This document shows, piece by piece, positions 24,408 to 36,754 of a stretch of 64,000 nt of DNA. Below the pieces are notes generated by a model. That model had not been told where the DNA came from, did no database searches, and saw only the letters and a list, made by a program, of their open reading frames with translations. The position numbers and the translations under genes were made by a program. Origin of the DNA: Rhodocollybia butyracea (taxonomy: Eukaryota > Basidiomycota > Agaricomycetes > Agaricales > Omphalotaceae); contig JADNRY010000126.1 of NCBI GenBank assembly GCA_015501585.1, forward strand, positions 62,001-126,000. Direction: 5' to 3'. The number at the start of each line of letters is the position of its first letter. Positions within the stretch are counted from its first letter, which is position 1.

Positions 24408-25052
24408 TAGAGATGTCCACGAGTCCAAGTCTTCACAAGTACTTGCAGGTAAGATCTGTGGGAAAACCCGCAAGTATGTGACCCGTGGATCCCAGGATCC
24501 GTTTCTCACGGGTCAGGCGCGGGTCACAAGTCAGACATTTGCAATTTTCGGTTGACTTGCAAGTACTTGTGTGACTTGTGCAAGCAATATGAACTCATAT
24601 ATTTGTTGTTGGTGATCAAAACTTACAGTAATTAATAGTATCATATTTATTATAGTACTTATCAAGTACTGCCACACATGTTTGAGGTTGTAGACAGCTC
24701 ACAGCGACTGAGCGCTTATTTTAGCGCCCAATCGCCGTAGGCTGTCTACAATCCAAAGCCTAACTGTCAGTACATTTTTACTTCATACCATAGTATGAAA
24801 TTAGTGTAACAAGTAAAGTACAGGTTAATAGCATTACACACTGTACAATTACTGTATGCAAGTAAATAATGGTAAATACTTGTGAATATAGCTGTAACTA
24901 CTTGATTAGTGTGCGGATTCACAAGTAATACTTGCGAGTCAGTGACCCGTTTCCCACGAGTCAGCCGCGGGTCACGAGTCAGGCCTTTTAGGCCACAAGT
25001 ACTTGCGCTCCGGATCCAAGTATACTTAGATCCAGACTTGTGGACATCTCTA
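24408..25052 (+). mobile_element. hAT-type MITE, copy 1
   Basis: 645 bp starting TAGAGATGTCCAC and ending with its inverse GTGGACATCTCTA, flanked by the 8-bp duplication AGCAAAAG (24400-24407, 25053-25060). An 8-bp duplication with a TAGAGATG end fits the hAT superfamily. Palindromic AAGTACTTG motifs recur near both ends, and a central inverted repeat (gtagacagc...gctgtctac) lies at about 24692-24750. The same family recurs inverted at 60587-61213. Confidence 0.9.
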
Positions 25053-25790
25053 AGCAAAAGTACAACCAAGTGGTAGTAAAGGACCATATAGATCTGGTTC
25101 AGTGATCATCAAAGGATGACCATTTCAACTGGTGAAACATTGTTTCTCCAATAATAAATTGAAGCCCATATGCACTGAGAATACACTCAGAAGCACGGGA
25201 CAGGTAACAAACTCTAAGAGTCCAAGACCTAAACCATCTGGTGACACAAGCACCAGAAAACTCTGCTACGGATGTGGCAAACCGGGACATTTTGCAAATG
25301 ACCCTACTTGTGAATGATACGGGCAACCCTGTATGTATGTCATCCAAGAAGAGGATGAACAAGAGGAGATAGAATCTCCTCCAATAGTCAAAGAGGAGAT
25401 TCAAAATGATGAATCTCCGAACATAAATGATCCTAATGATGAGGAATCGTCCGAAGGAGAATACACCCTCAAACCATATGAGGATGAATATGTCGGTCAA
25501 CTATATGACAACAATGATGACTTTAGCAACTACTATGGTCGCATAATGGAACCGGTTCAGACCGCTCCTGAGGATTTTGAAGATCCATTAGCTGATTGTG
25601 GACCACTGGTCTGCATAGAAGAGGATATGGATGATGATTTATTCTTGTCCATAGATCCTCATTATCATTCATTTATAATGAATGAAGATTGGTTGACTGC
25701 TATCAGTCACCATGAAGACGAAGAACCAAAACCTGAAAAAGGTAAAGGTTTTCGAACTTCAAGTAAACAAATGCCGCAACCAAATAGAGG

Positions 25791-27500
25791 TCCCCGAGGG
25801 AAAGCTTTGTAATATTGGATGTACGCGCGTGACTGCTCCAGGTTCAAGACTGTAGCGCTAACGTGGGTAACTAAGCTTAGACAACTCTTAGAATTAAGTC
25901 GAGAGAAGCCTAGTTGGGGTGTACGAGTGTACGAGGGAACCAGGTGTGTATGTCCAAATCAATTAACCAAAACCAAAACCAATACAATGAAACTAAGATT
26001 CTCCTAGGCAAACTCTGGCTCTAGCTAGAATAGTAATCTCGAGGTTTGTCAACAACCCTAGGCAAACTCTGGCACTAGCTGCTGTGACGCCGTAAAGTCC
26101 TCGACCAAACTCTGGGCCAAGCTACAATATTGTGAGTGAACTTAATCACTAGGAACTCGTACCACAATCTTAGTGGCTTGTCTAACTTCGTGAAGAAGTC
26201 AACTAAGGAACCCTCACTCTGGAGCCGAATAATCCCTTACTAGAAGCCGTCCCCTCTAAGGAAGCAACTAGATTTGAGTCGATCTGGAGTTTGAGAGAAC
26301 TCTACACACTTAAATTCGATCAAGATATAAATGGGCTTTGCGAAGCGGGTGAAGTTTATTACTTTCTTAAGATAACCAAGTCAGGAGGCGTCACGCTACT
26401 GATCCCGTGGGGACGTTCTACAGAGCACTGGTCTTAGCAGTCAAGTCGAGGGCAAGAAACTTGTCTTATTGAATAAATATATCTGGCTTATATACTGAGT
26501 AGAGAGAGTTTAATACAAAAAATAGATGAAACAGATACGGAGAGAGACGGAAAGAGAGTGGAACAGAGGAATCTGGCTCGGAAAGGAAACTCCAGCCTAT
26601 ATATGGTACACACGATAAAGAAATAGTCCATTCTTGGGTATATATCAGAGGTAAAATATGATTTTGTGAGGATTAACATAGTTTTTAGAGTGTTTTGATC
26701 CGAGCAAGGTTTCTCCGATTACTCCACAATTCTCCGGGGTCAGGAGTACCTTTACGCTTCATGATCACTCGCCGCCCGGTTTCCCTTGGGTGAGTTTCAT
26801 TCTATTCCTTGGATAGTTCTGTCCATCCTGAGTGTGATTAACATTCTCTCGGGAAGGCCTGTTATCTAGCTTTCCAACGACACCACTTATGATAAGCTCG
26901 AGCAACTGCGCTGAGTATGTACAAGTGATTCCGGATAGTCGGCTTTAACGGATAAGACCTTCCGTGTATGATTTCTAAGATCAAATGTTTCGATTTGCCA
27001 AGGCTATCCCGGTGCGTAGCTTTCCGTAGGACCGCTAAGCATGTTTCTACTGTCCTCACGGTTGCGACCGGTGCCGCAAATAGATCTCTACAGTTTCCTC
27101 GGGATTGTTCTGGTCCATTGTTACGGACTGTAAAGTCCACATCTTAACATGGCTCATTGGGGGTCTTAGTGCGAGGGATGCCTTCCCTCAAGTAACGTGT
27201 TGGCTTAGTACTTATCCCGCTTCGAGATGTCCTGTAGTTTAGAGAGTATGCACTCTTGGGTATAACTAGATTGACGATCTAGCGTTACATCTCCGGGCAG
27301 CCCAGGTATCCTCGCTAGCTTGGCTCTAGGCTACGCTTGTGGGCGTACCTTCACGGCTTGCTGAGTATTATTGTAAAGTTCTTTGCCTTGGCAACAGCTA
27401 TCACGCTCGGGCTCCGTATAACTCTCTTCTTGCATTGTTTAACATGTACAAAGTGTCAAAATGTACGGTTACACGCCTTAGGCCGATTTTAGGCCTAATA
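25791..27500 (-). repeat. 3' LTR of element B
   Basis: 1,710 bp. On the element's own strand it runs TATTAGGCCTAAAATCGG to ...CCCTCGGGGA. Ends are set by comparison with the other LTR: plus-strand TCCCCGAGGG at the left and GGCCTAATA at the right. A polypurine tract lies directly next to it at 27501. Confidence 0.9.
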
Positions 27501-27536
27501 TCTCCCCCAAACTAATGATCTGACCGTCCCCGGTCA
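27501..27536 (-). promoter_or_regulatory. Polypurine tract and GNRA hairpin of element B
   Basis: On the element's strand: a stem TGACCG, loop GGGA, stem CGGTCA (27536-27521), then AGTTTGGGGGAGA ending at the LTR border. The purine run fits the plus-strand primer site of an LTR retrotransposon. Confidence 0.7.
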
Positions 27537-28512
27537 GCCCACCAAGCCTAGGATCGACTCTGCTAGCAATCCCTTTTATGTTCTCGGCATTTAGCATTCT
27601 AATTCCTTTCCCGCAGGCTAGTCTGGACGTACTACCCCTAAGTTTAACTGGGATCATTCTCGACGTCGGGTGCTTATGTGAATCAGGTGTCAACAATTAA
27701 ATTGATCTACAAGACAGCATATGCCGTGGCGCCTAGACTCCTGATTGGGGACTCCAATCATTTCCTCGATAACATTTGTTAATAACTTTCTTATTCTTTG
27801 ACAGTACTTTCGTGTTCTAGATGATGTGTAGGCACCTTGGAGCACCATTATAAGGTCAAAAGAAAATTCCCAAGACCTTGAGATCTACTTGTATATATTA
27901 ATACAGTTATATCGACTCTCAGTCTCAAGATCTCATAAGTAGAACCTCTTGGGAATGACCTTCAATATGACGGCTATTTCCTGGGAGGTTGTTACTGTTA
28001 ACTTGATTTTCCTCGAGTAACTGTATGTCCCTCGTGGATTATATTTTTAGGCTCTGTTCTTGTCCTCGCTTATTTTGTGAGGTCAAAATCTAAGCTTTGA
28101 GCAACAATATTGTGTATTCCTGTCCAAGGCAAATCTCGAAAACATCTTTAATCTGCTAAGATAATAGCGTCAAAAATTTCGAAAATTTCCTCGTGTTAAT
28201 GGACTGCCTGAAGCAATAACTTGCAATAGCTTGGGGTGTGCGCTTCCCTCCCCCAAACTAAAGATTTCAACTGTCCCCAGTTGAGCCCATGGGTTTTAAG
28301 GTGTGCTGGCACATGCAACGAAGTACTAGTTGAGCTTATATTTGCTCGTTTATATCATTAACATAGGTCTCTGACTATTACAGTCATAAAATCCAATAAA
28401 TCCACGTGTATTGATGATAACATGGATTCTCGAGAATAACATAACTTGGTCACAAAGGTAAGTTTCTTTCCACAGGAAGAAAATGCATAGTGTTATAAAT
28501 TCCTCGAACATG
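27537..28512 (-). other. 3' untranslated region of element B, with second hairpin/purine-tract copy
   Basis: No coding region. At 28249-28283 the polypurine-hairpin block recurs: stem CAACTG, loop GGGA, stem CAGTTG (28283-28268) followed by TTTAGTTTGGGGGAGGG. Stem bases differ from the copy at 27521 but pairing is kept and the loop is identical. Confidence 0.6.
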
Positions 28513-30617
28513 TTAGCGTTCATTATTAGGTATCACTTTTCGCATCGCACGGGTTCTGACACGAGGAGTTTTGTCTGTCTCCGGTATAATCTCTTCCTCA
28601 CTTGAATCTTCGTCAGAGTCTGGTTCTTCAGGGTTATAAGCCACTTCATCACCGTCTACTGGTTTTCTCAAGGTAGGGATTTGATCAAACAAGGGGTCCC
28701 CCCCTTTACAGATAAATTCCACATCCTCATCGTCATCACCATTGTTTACCATGGTGTCTAACTGATCCTTGGTCAAGTCGATGAGATCATGTATATCCTC
28801 GGGTAAGTCCATAGGTTCGTATCGGGAACGGTGGGGTAAGACCCTAAATGCACCAACTTTGCTTTTCAACATGGTACCATCCATTTCCGCGATAATGTAA
28901 GAACCTCCCCTAGTTCTACAGATAATGACCATTGGTCCCATATATCTAGGGAACATCTTCCTGTCAAGATTCTTTTTGATTGCTGTATTTCTAACCTGAA
29001 CAAGCATCCCAGGTTTGAAATCGTAGTCAAAGATGACATGGCGATACTTCTTCTCGAACTCCCTTAGGTCTCTTCTCTTATCTTCAGTGACACGCTCTCG
29101 CATGTCCTCGACAAAGGTTCTATGTTTTGACAAGGCTGTGCACGATAACCCAATAATTCCTCGGTAGTCAAGATACAATCTGGTGGGTTTACCAACCATG
29201 TAGACTCAACGATATCAAAAGGTAATAATGGTTCCGCGCCGGTTACCAAGAAGAATGGTGAACAACCAAAACCTCTCGCCGTTATTCTATCAGCCCATAA
29301 TACATGTTTAAGGAAGTAGAACCACTTCTTGATATCGCCGCCTGTCGCTTTTACCAGAGCCTGTCGAATATCAAAGTGCGCTCTTTCGATTTTGCCATTC
29401 CCTTGGGAATTATATGGCGAGACCCGGATCCCTCGAATTCCATATTTATTCTCAAGCCAGTTAACCATGGCTAACATCACCAGGGCGTTATCCGTGACAA
29501 CTTCCTCCCAACAACAGATTATGTTGTCAAAGAACCACTCTGCCAGGGACTTCGCATTTTCTTGTGGTAAGGCCCGGGCTTCCGACCAACTTGACAGAGA
29601 ATCCCTAGCGTGAACAATATACTTACACCTATTGCTCGTGGGTGTGATATTGATAGTATCAACATGCACTTTCTGGAACAATGGGGGAGTATGTGTTACA
29701 ACCGGGGGAATCTTCAAAAGGCGTAATTGACGGTTCTGACAAGGAATACAAGAGCCAACGTACCAATGTACATTGCTTTCCATATCAGGCCACCAAAAAC
29801 GTCGATCCAGGAACTCGCGGGTAGCAAATGTTCCTTTATGTGCTAAGCTATCATGCGCGCAATGTAGCATATACATTCGACGGTCAGGACTAACCACTAA
29901 TTGATGCTGAGCACCTTCCTCAGTAGCTTTCTTATAAAGTCGACCTTTCTTATCCACGAAGAATTTCTTTGCTTGACGCAAAAAGCTTCGGGCCTCCGGT
30001 GCGCTCATGTTTTCTGTGATATCCTTCTCATCACCTGTATGCCACTTGGCAATAATAGGTAACATATCATCTAGTTTGTTTCCCCATTCCGACCGACGTT
30101 CCCGAGGGTAAGGGTTATCAGCCCTCCATTCCGCGGAGTCTTGTGGAATATGAACTGTTTGACTGAACGAAGAGTAGATTTCGCCGTGACTTTTGATCAG
30201 CGATTTTCGGTGACGTTCGGATGCTAGCTTGTCATCGAGGGCTTCCTGGAGTTCTTCCTGGATGTCCTCAGGATGACAAGCCAGCTCACCGAGGTAACCA
30301 CTGCGTGGGTCAATATCATCCTTGAAGGACTCAAAATCTAAAGGCTCTTTGACCCCTTCACCCATGATAAGCTCAACGGGAGCTCCATCATCGTAATCTT
30401 CATAGTCATCTGGGTCGATTGGTGGTCGAGGGGACTGATATCCGCCTGGAGGTCTCCGTGACAAACCATCTGGTCCATGCAAAATACCCTTCACATGTAA
30501 AATCTTGAAGTGGAACTTACGGATCTCCTCAATCCATCTGTTGATTGTAGCGTTCGGACCACAGCTGGGATGATCTAACATACCCTTGATGTAGCTTGCA
30601 TCAGTCTCCATGGTCAT
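28513..30617 (-). pseudogene. Element B integrase region
   Basis: The minus strand reads an RNase H tail (MTMETDASYIKGMLDHP, DGLSRR). Next come an HHCC zinc domain (HCAHDSLAHKGTF, CIPCQNRQ) and the integrase core with VHVDTINI, VTDNALVMLAMVNW and NSQGNGKIERAHFDIR, which supply the D, D and E residues. After frameshifts at about 29150-29210 a GPY/F-like module follows (FPRYMGPMVIICRTRGGSYI) with an acidic tail ending at 28513. No chromodomain was seen. Confidence 0.8.
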
Positions 30618-32729
30618 TCGTCGAGAGCCATAGACTAAGTAATAGCTTGATTGTAATGATAGTTTGAGACCATAGAGATCTCTTAGACTGAGAGAACCGG
30701 GCTTCCCGCTCGTTTAACGTAGTTGATCCAAAGTAATTAAAATACTTCTTTTTAGGATCGTCAGGATCTATTTGATAAATAAACCATCCCACTGCTTTGT
30801 AAGAGGTGTCAACTGCGAGACAAACGTCCCACTCATAGTTAATGTTTCGGAGTGCCGGGCATTCCTTACACCATCCTTGAGAGCGTCCATTGCTTCCCGT
30901 TGTTCATCTCCCCATTCCCAATCCATGTCACTAATTAACTTTGTCAAGGGCATTGCCTTCTTTGCGTAGTTCTCGATAAACATTCGCAACTGTCCAGCAG
31001 TCCCAAGAAAAGCTCGTATGTCGTGCTTATTCTTGCATTCGGGCCAAGCCAAGATTGATTCAGCAATCCCAGCCTCAGGCATCCGGCCTTCGTAAGTACA
31101 ACGGTGTCCTAGGACGATAATTCCAGGATTACAAATGAAAGACTTTTTCCCCGAGAAAGTACCCCCGGCATATTTCATCTGTTGACACACCCGGTTAACA
31201 TTCTGCATGTGTTCCCAAACAAATTGTCGTATCCCGGTGTTCTCTGATATGGTCTTGTAACCTCCGGCTGGAAGTTCGTACCTAGTATTCGGACCTTTTA
31301 CGGGAACATCGTCGATATAGGGGACTGTAACATGTGGAATTTCATCTTGTAGGATATAGGTTACATCGTCGTGGAAGATTGGTATGGAATTTGTCCATCC
31401 CATTGGTAATTTCACGAGCCTGTGTGGTCCAAAAGGTGTTTGAAAGGTTGTTAGATCCCTCAAGGAAACTGCTAATGGTCTCTCATCGTATCCGACATAG
31501 AGATCGAAAGTAGCTCCACAAGCTCGACTACAGAAGTCCCTAGAGACTTCAGCTGGGGCCGGCGGTACACCAGAATGTTGTATAGTAACTTCATTCAAGG
31601 GTTCCAGACTATGGACCAAATGTAAACTTTTTCCATCCTTTTTAACTACGCAAAACCACTTTGAGCGATAGGAGGCACTACTAGGTTCATAAACTCCTGC
31701 ATCAATCTTTTGTTTTATTATCTTACACACGTCCTCGAAGATCCCGGGTGGTATTGGAATGTTACGAATGACCCACAGAACATGCTGGAGTACTGGAATT
31801 TTAACCGCGGGGAAGAATTCTTCCTTGAAGGTACCAGCTTCCTCTGCATTCCAGGCAAACACTTGTTCCTGAAGCATCATGAAGTGATGAATCAACTTCC
31901 TTTCTTCCGGCCATAGGAAATCCTCTGAGTGATTTTCGTCGATAATCTCTTTTCTTTCCTGTGTGTAGCGTCCAGTTGGAGTGAACTCAGGCAGATTGGG
32001 TGATAATTCAGGCATTCCCTCGAGAGGATTGCCGGTGATGCACCGTCGAACTCTGTATTCCTCGGGTAGATCCGCTTTCACAGGATGTACTTTGACACCA
32101 ACTGGTTTGTATTTCTTTGCGCCAAAAGCATCGACCAAATCATAAACCTTCCCATTCTTGGGATCTTTAATCGCAGTTCTTTTCCGAGGAATTGAATTCT
32201 TGCGCGGTTCATAACTCTCGGGCTTTGTGTACGACGTATAGGTATAATCTTTTACTTGTGGAAGGTCAGACAGAGGCCTAGGAGGCAATTTGGGTACGCT
32301 GCGACGAGGTTTTCCACCTTTTACAAATTTTGGGGAACCAGGAGACTTAGGAGTCTCCCTTTTCGTACTTTTAGCATCGCCCTTCCTGAAGAAAGCATGC
32401 CGCTCATTAGTTCTCGGTTTCGTAGTGAATCCGGCGAAGGCTTTCGCGTGGTCATCAAAGTCGGGCAATTCCTCTCTATTTATTAGTACAGGACCTTCCT
32501 CGGGTTCTTCGTAGTCCAAGCCTTCTTTGTGAGCATTGAATACTCGTCTATTTCCATCCACTAGTTGTTTATTTACGTAGGCTTCCATAAGTTCATTGTC
32601 CTCGGGAGCTTTCTGCGCAATGAAATTTCTCAAAGCCATGACATAGGCCTCGCTTAACTCCTGCTCGGAAAACTGACCCGTTTCTGCGAACTTATATCCA
32701 TCACATACAATATCACAATTAAAACTCAT
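30601..32729 (-). pseudogene. Element B reverse transcriptase / RNase H
   Basis: A basic, Pro-rich linker (about 32400-32100) leads to an RT domain with WFCVVKKDGKSLHLVHSLEP, LVKLPMGWTNS and the catalytic VPYIDDVPVKG (YIDD). The connection DIRAFLGTAGQLRMFIENYA precedes an RNase H region broken by frameshifts near 30860 and 30680. The second piece reads VGWFIYQIDPDDPKKKYFNY. The tether RNase H catalytic start is therefore lost in the present frame. Confidence 0.8.
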
Positions 32730-32773
32730 AGCAAATTCTACCTCTCCTTGATCGCTACTCAGATCCTCGAGGT

Positions 32774-33725
32774 TTAAAAATTTCCCTGTTCCTCCTTGAC
32801 GGGATTGTTACTACTTCCTGCATGCTCCGGGACTAGTTTGGGTTTGAACTCGGGATTGTCAGTCCTAAGTCTTCGTCTTGTAGAGCAAATATGTGTACCC
32901 ATAGTACATTTATTCCCGGTGTTGGGATCCGTAATCGTCAGCTCTTGGCTACCATCCGCATGATTCTTTATCACGGATTCCGTGAGAACATCAAATGGCC
33001 TACCAATCAGCACTTCGAATGGTGCCCGCTGTTGCACATGCAGTTGCAGATAGATTGTAATTTCACCAATCTGGAAAGGAACATTTCTAGCAAGACCTGC
33101 GGTTTCCTCAAGACCTCCGTGTACATCCTGCAGACGAATCGTTACAGTAGGATCCCAGACCAAATTCAACTCTACAGCAGTCTGACAATCTATTGCTACG
33201 ATCTGACAGCCACTGTCGAGGATTGCCTCGGTTGTTCCATCCTGGTGATTGATCTTCGTGTTAATACACCAGAGACTACTAGATCTTCCCGCGACAATTA
33301 CCAAATTACGGCGCTCGTCACCCTCGGGTAAGTCTGCTTTAAAGGCTTTGACAGGGTCACGTTGTACAATAGAACCGGCCTTCAAACCATTATGGTTATG
33401 CTCAAGGACTTCAAAGATTTCTTCACTATCGAGCTTAATGCTATCCATGGAGATATAACTATCAAATTTGTTCCCGAGAGAACTTGTCATTGTCATTGAC
33501 AACAGCTTTCTCAACAAACTTCTTCTTCACGGGAATCACGACTTCCACTTGTTTATGTTTCTCTTTAATAGCAGGGCTTTTAGGTGGTGGCTTTTCAATT
33601 AGGGGTTCCCTAAGGGTACCTTTCGTTGGCGGGCCTACCTTCTTAACCAATTCCTTCGTAGATGTGGGCTTTTTCGAGTCTGCCTGCTTGCCTAGAGTAT
33701 TTCCTCTAGTGACTCTACCCTGCAT
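32774..33725 (-). pseudogene. Element B protease region
   Basis: Two overlapping minus-strand frames (33725-33462 and 33517-32774) joined by a one-base shift near 33480. The second carries a retropepsin-like motif AILDSGCQIVAID (D-S-G) and later FEVLIGRPFD, which corresponds to the flap/second conserved region. Stops separate this part from gag at 33792. Confidence 0.7.
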
Positions 33726-34286
33726 CGCCGAAGCAATTAGTTTCCCGACTCCTTGGATTCACTGGAGCCGGCGATATAACGACTGTTTGTCTCATGTTCC
33801 TCCATTAGCTTTTTTCATGGAAGCCAAAAACGAAGTGAAGTGAGGCTCTTGCTCCTTGGTATCCAAGTAGTCTTCCTCCTCAACAAAGAATGCATTGGTT
33901 CCACCCTTATCCCAGCCTTTAGATTTTGCAATCCTTGCAATCTTTTCTGGGCGAGATTCACTAGGGTCGTTCCTTGGCAACGGCGTACCATTGCGCAAAG
34001 TATACTTCTTTGACCCGGGAGTAGTGTCAGGAACTAACCATCCTTTATCCTTGTAGGAATTAAAGAATTGGCACTCCAACATGCGATGTTCTAGTGACCC
34101 GCACATAAAACAACCCTGCCCCCAATCCGGAATGGTCTTTGAGGTATTCTGCGGCGCAGTAACTTGCGTTGACGTGTATCCTGAGCGTTTGGATTCTATA
34201 TTATCTTTCATTAAGCTCATCATCGAGGAGATAGCCTTTTGGTGACCATCCAAGACTAAATTAGTCTCTTTCCTGTTCAGAGCAAT

Positions 34287-34914
34287 TGTTACGACCATGC
34301 CGCATCGGCATCCTTCGGATCATCACCGGATCACCTCTACTATCATCCCAGCATCATTCCGATTCCATCCCATCTATTTCCGTCATCTTATCTCTTTTCG
34401 TTATCTTCCTATCTTATCTGTTATCTTCGTCCAATGACGTACCGCCATCGGACCTTTCGGATTACTTTCTAATTGGTTCTTATTATCTTTCGATTATATT
34501 CCCTTTCCGATCTATTGAGTATTATTGTCTTATGATTGTATTACTTACTTCGGTCTTCCGTATACGTTTCCGACTATTGTCTTCTACCGATCCGGAAGCC
34601 CCGGACTCTTAGTATATAAGTAGTACAACCTTGTACAGTAGTCCTCAGTTTAAATATCAACTTGGATAAACCAGACCTTCTGTCCGACTAAGTTCCGCCC
34701 TAGTCTATCCTTCTCTCGTCTTACTCGTCGGCCGAATCTATCTTTATCTCCTGAACTTCATCTTGGGACTATTCGGCGTGACGAGGGTCTAGCTAATAGC
34801 TATACCGCACGTCCCACTTCTTCTTTGATCTCCGATATCGGTCCGAGACCCACTTCGTCAATACATACCTTTCGGATACCAATCGGTTCCCTTCGGTCTT
34901 GCACGATCTTAACA
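34287..34914 (+). repeat. 5' LTR of element E
   Basis: 628 bp, TGTTACGACC...CTTAACA. It contains a TATA box (TATATAA, 34613-34619) about 30 bp before the likely RNA start. Confidence 0.95.
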
Positions 34915-34916
34915 GT

Positions 34917-34927
34917 ATATTTAAACT
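34917..34927 (+). promoter_or_regulatory. Putative self-priming primer-binding site of element E
   Basis: ATATTTAAACT, two bases after the 5' LTR, is the exact complement of AGTTTAAATAT at 34647-34657 in the LTR, 28 bp downstream of the TATA box. No tRNA-type TGG start is present. This layout matches Tf1/sushi-type self-priming, in which the RNA 5' end primes reverse transcription. Confidence 0.55.
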
Positions 34928-34976
34928 TGTACTTGTTAACGCCGTATCTGACAAAACTGTTTTTTTTTAAAAACAA

Positions 34977-36754
34977 ATGCCTCCAAGAAAACCTCCTAGA
35001 ATTCGGACAGTCTCTGAAACTCGGATCCAGCCGACCGAGACTCCTAATCCCTTTCTGGCCAATGCTCAGTCATTTTTGCCTTACAATGATTCTATTTCTG
35101 CGGCCGGAAACCCTTGCCGACGTGGCTCGGGTGGCTTCGGACCCGCAACAGCTGTTCTGAACACTTCTGTCTCTACTGAGGCAGTTCTAGGTAACATCAA
35201 TGTCGACCAATATGACATTAAGGAAATTCCCAGTGCTAGTGGTACTGCATTAGTCCTTACTCCTCGTCGCGGAAGGATTGCTTCGGCACCTTCCCTTCCT
35301 TTGCCGAACAGCTCCAAGGAGCTCTCTTCTTGAACCAATCTCGTACCACTACGGGTGATGACCGGCCTCCGATTGTCAAACAACCAGAGGACACAGGAGA
35401 AGGAGAATTTGCATATGAAGGTGAGAATCCGGACGATAATCCTCCCGACAATCCTCCCAATGACCCTCCTAACAACCCTGATGGTGATGATGGGGATGCT
35501 GCCCCTGATCCTCCTGGACCCCCTGGATCTCCGGACGACCCAGGTAATGGTGGTGGTGGTGGTGGTCCTCCTCCGCCCCCTCCCCCAGGTAATGGTGGTG
35601 GTGGTGATCCCCCCGGCGGTCCCCACCGCGGAGGTAGATTTCTCGATGCTCGTGGCCAGCCTGATGCCGGTGCAGTATTGGAACTAATGGACAAATTCGG
35701 AGGATCTATCGATTCCATCGCAAATGCATTAACCCTCCTCGGTGGCAAGTCAACCGAACCATCGGAAGGCAAAGCCAAAGTCAAGGAGCCCGATGTTTTC
35801 GACGGCTCTGAACCTCGGAAACTCAAGGAGTTTCTCATTTCCCTTTCCTTAGTCTTTATTGACCGCCCATCATACTTCACTGACCAGAAAAAGGTCATGT
35901 ATGCTCTTTCCTTCCTTAGCGGATCCGCTCGGGAATGGTTCGTACCGGACATCCTGGATCCGAACCCGATAAACCCCCCGGCATGGATGAACTCCTTTTC
36001 GGCACTTGTGAAGGAACTTCAAGACCATTTTGGTCTTTTCGATGCCCAGGGTGAAGCCGAGGACAAACTCGGTAATATTCGGATGAAGGAGAATGAACAG
36101 GTTCGGAAGTATAACACCCGATTCAATACCTTGGCGGCAATGACAGGATGGGACGACATCGCCCTTAAGTGGGCTTATCAGCGTGGTTTGGCGACTAGGA
36201 TCAAGGACGAGATGGTTCATGGTCCAACACCGGCAACGCTTTCGGCATACCACGCCAAAGTGCTTGAGATTGATAATCGGCACTGGCGGCGCGAAGAGGA
36301 ACGTAAAAGAGAGGTCTCAAGGTCTTCCGGAGGTGGCTCCGGCGGTAAAACTTCCTCTCCGACGAAAAAGGGTTCTCCGAACTCTTCCTCTCAAAATAAT
36401 CCTTCGCAGAATTCTGGTTTTAACAAACCAAACAACTCTTCCCAAGGCTCCGGACAGCAACTGAAAAAGCCTTGGAACAACAACAACAAATCGGGCCCTT
36501 CAGGTTCCGGTTTCAACAAGTCTGGATCTTCGGTCAGCTCTGCACCGAAACCTTACGCCAACCTTCTCGGCGCCGACGGACGACTTAAGCCTTCCGAAGT
36601 GGAACGCCGAAAGAAGGGAGGCCTGTGCATGATTTGTGGTGGAAAGCATAAAGCAGAGAATTGTGATAAGAAGAGGTCAGGGGATTCTCGTGCCCGGGCC
36701 ACTTCGACCGAGGAATCTGCGACTAATCCGACCGATACCGGTTCGGAAAAATAG
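34977..36754 (+). pseudogene. Element E gag
   Basis: The N-terminal part 34977-35330 (MPPRKPPRIRTVSETR...) ends in a stop but continues in another frame as LNQSRTTTGDDRPPIV, so one base appears shifted at about 35330. A Pro/Gly-rich region follows, then a capsid-like domain: FDGSEPRKLKEFLISLSLVF, FLSGSAREWFVPDI, GLATRIKDEMVHG. A CCHC knuckle (CMICGGKHKAENC, about 36628-36664) and a basic tail follow. Stop TAG is at 36752. The gag could alternatively start downstream of the shift. Confidence 0.85.
36745..36754 (+). promoter_or_regulatory. Candidate -1 ribosomal frameshift site (gag/pol)
   Basis: At the gag stop the sequence is G GAA AAA TAG. A slip of one base back reads GGA AAA ATA GTC and opens the protease frame, which has no stop between 36727 and its continuation at 36755. 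Overlap of the frames is only about 25 nt. Confidence 0.4.

Larger units (their letters stand above)
20138..25790 (+). pseudogene. Gypsy element A gag polyprotein, split by three insertions
   Basis: Ty3/Gypsy gag. The N-terminal 530 residues are Pro/Gln/Thr-rich (20138-21723). The frame resumes after each insertion at 22573, 23438 and 25061. The capsid-like part (LPMPEAYNGTPDVEIFERWL, FLKDKALDWYNDKVDGP, FINGLPIMILKHL) matches the gag fold of basidiomycete Gypsy elements. A CCHC knuckle (CYGCGKPGHFANDPTC, 25264-25311) and an acidic linker follow, and A is cut at 25790 by element B. Five in-frame stops (about 23645, 24122, 24386, 25117, 25315) are all TGA. No protease or RT of A remains. Confidence 0.8.

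Noticed and set aside
24767..25087. 106-codon minus-strand frame inside hAT-type MITE copy 1 (and a similar frame in copy 2)
   Set aside because: It spans MITE borders, has low-complexity content and no domain; the element is non-coding.
25791..25806. Extra 16 bp (CCCCGAGGGAAAGCTT) beyond a TGTAAT...TTACA LTR of B, thought to be a copied primer-binding site
   Set aside because: The other end extends equally (to GGCCTAATA) in both copies once C1 is removed, so these bases are part of the 1,710-bp LTR.
35081..35952. Long minus-strand Gly/Pro/Thr-rich frames opposite E gag
   Set aside because: They mirror the Pro/Gly-rich codons of gag and have no independent support.
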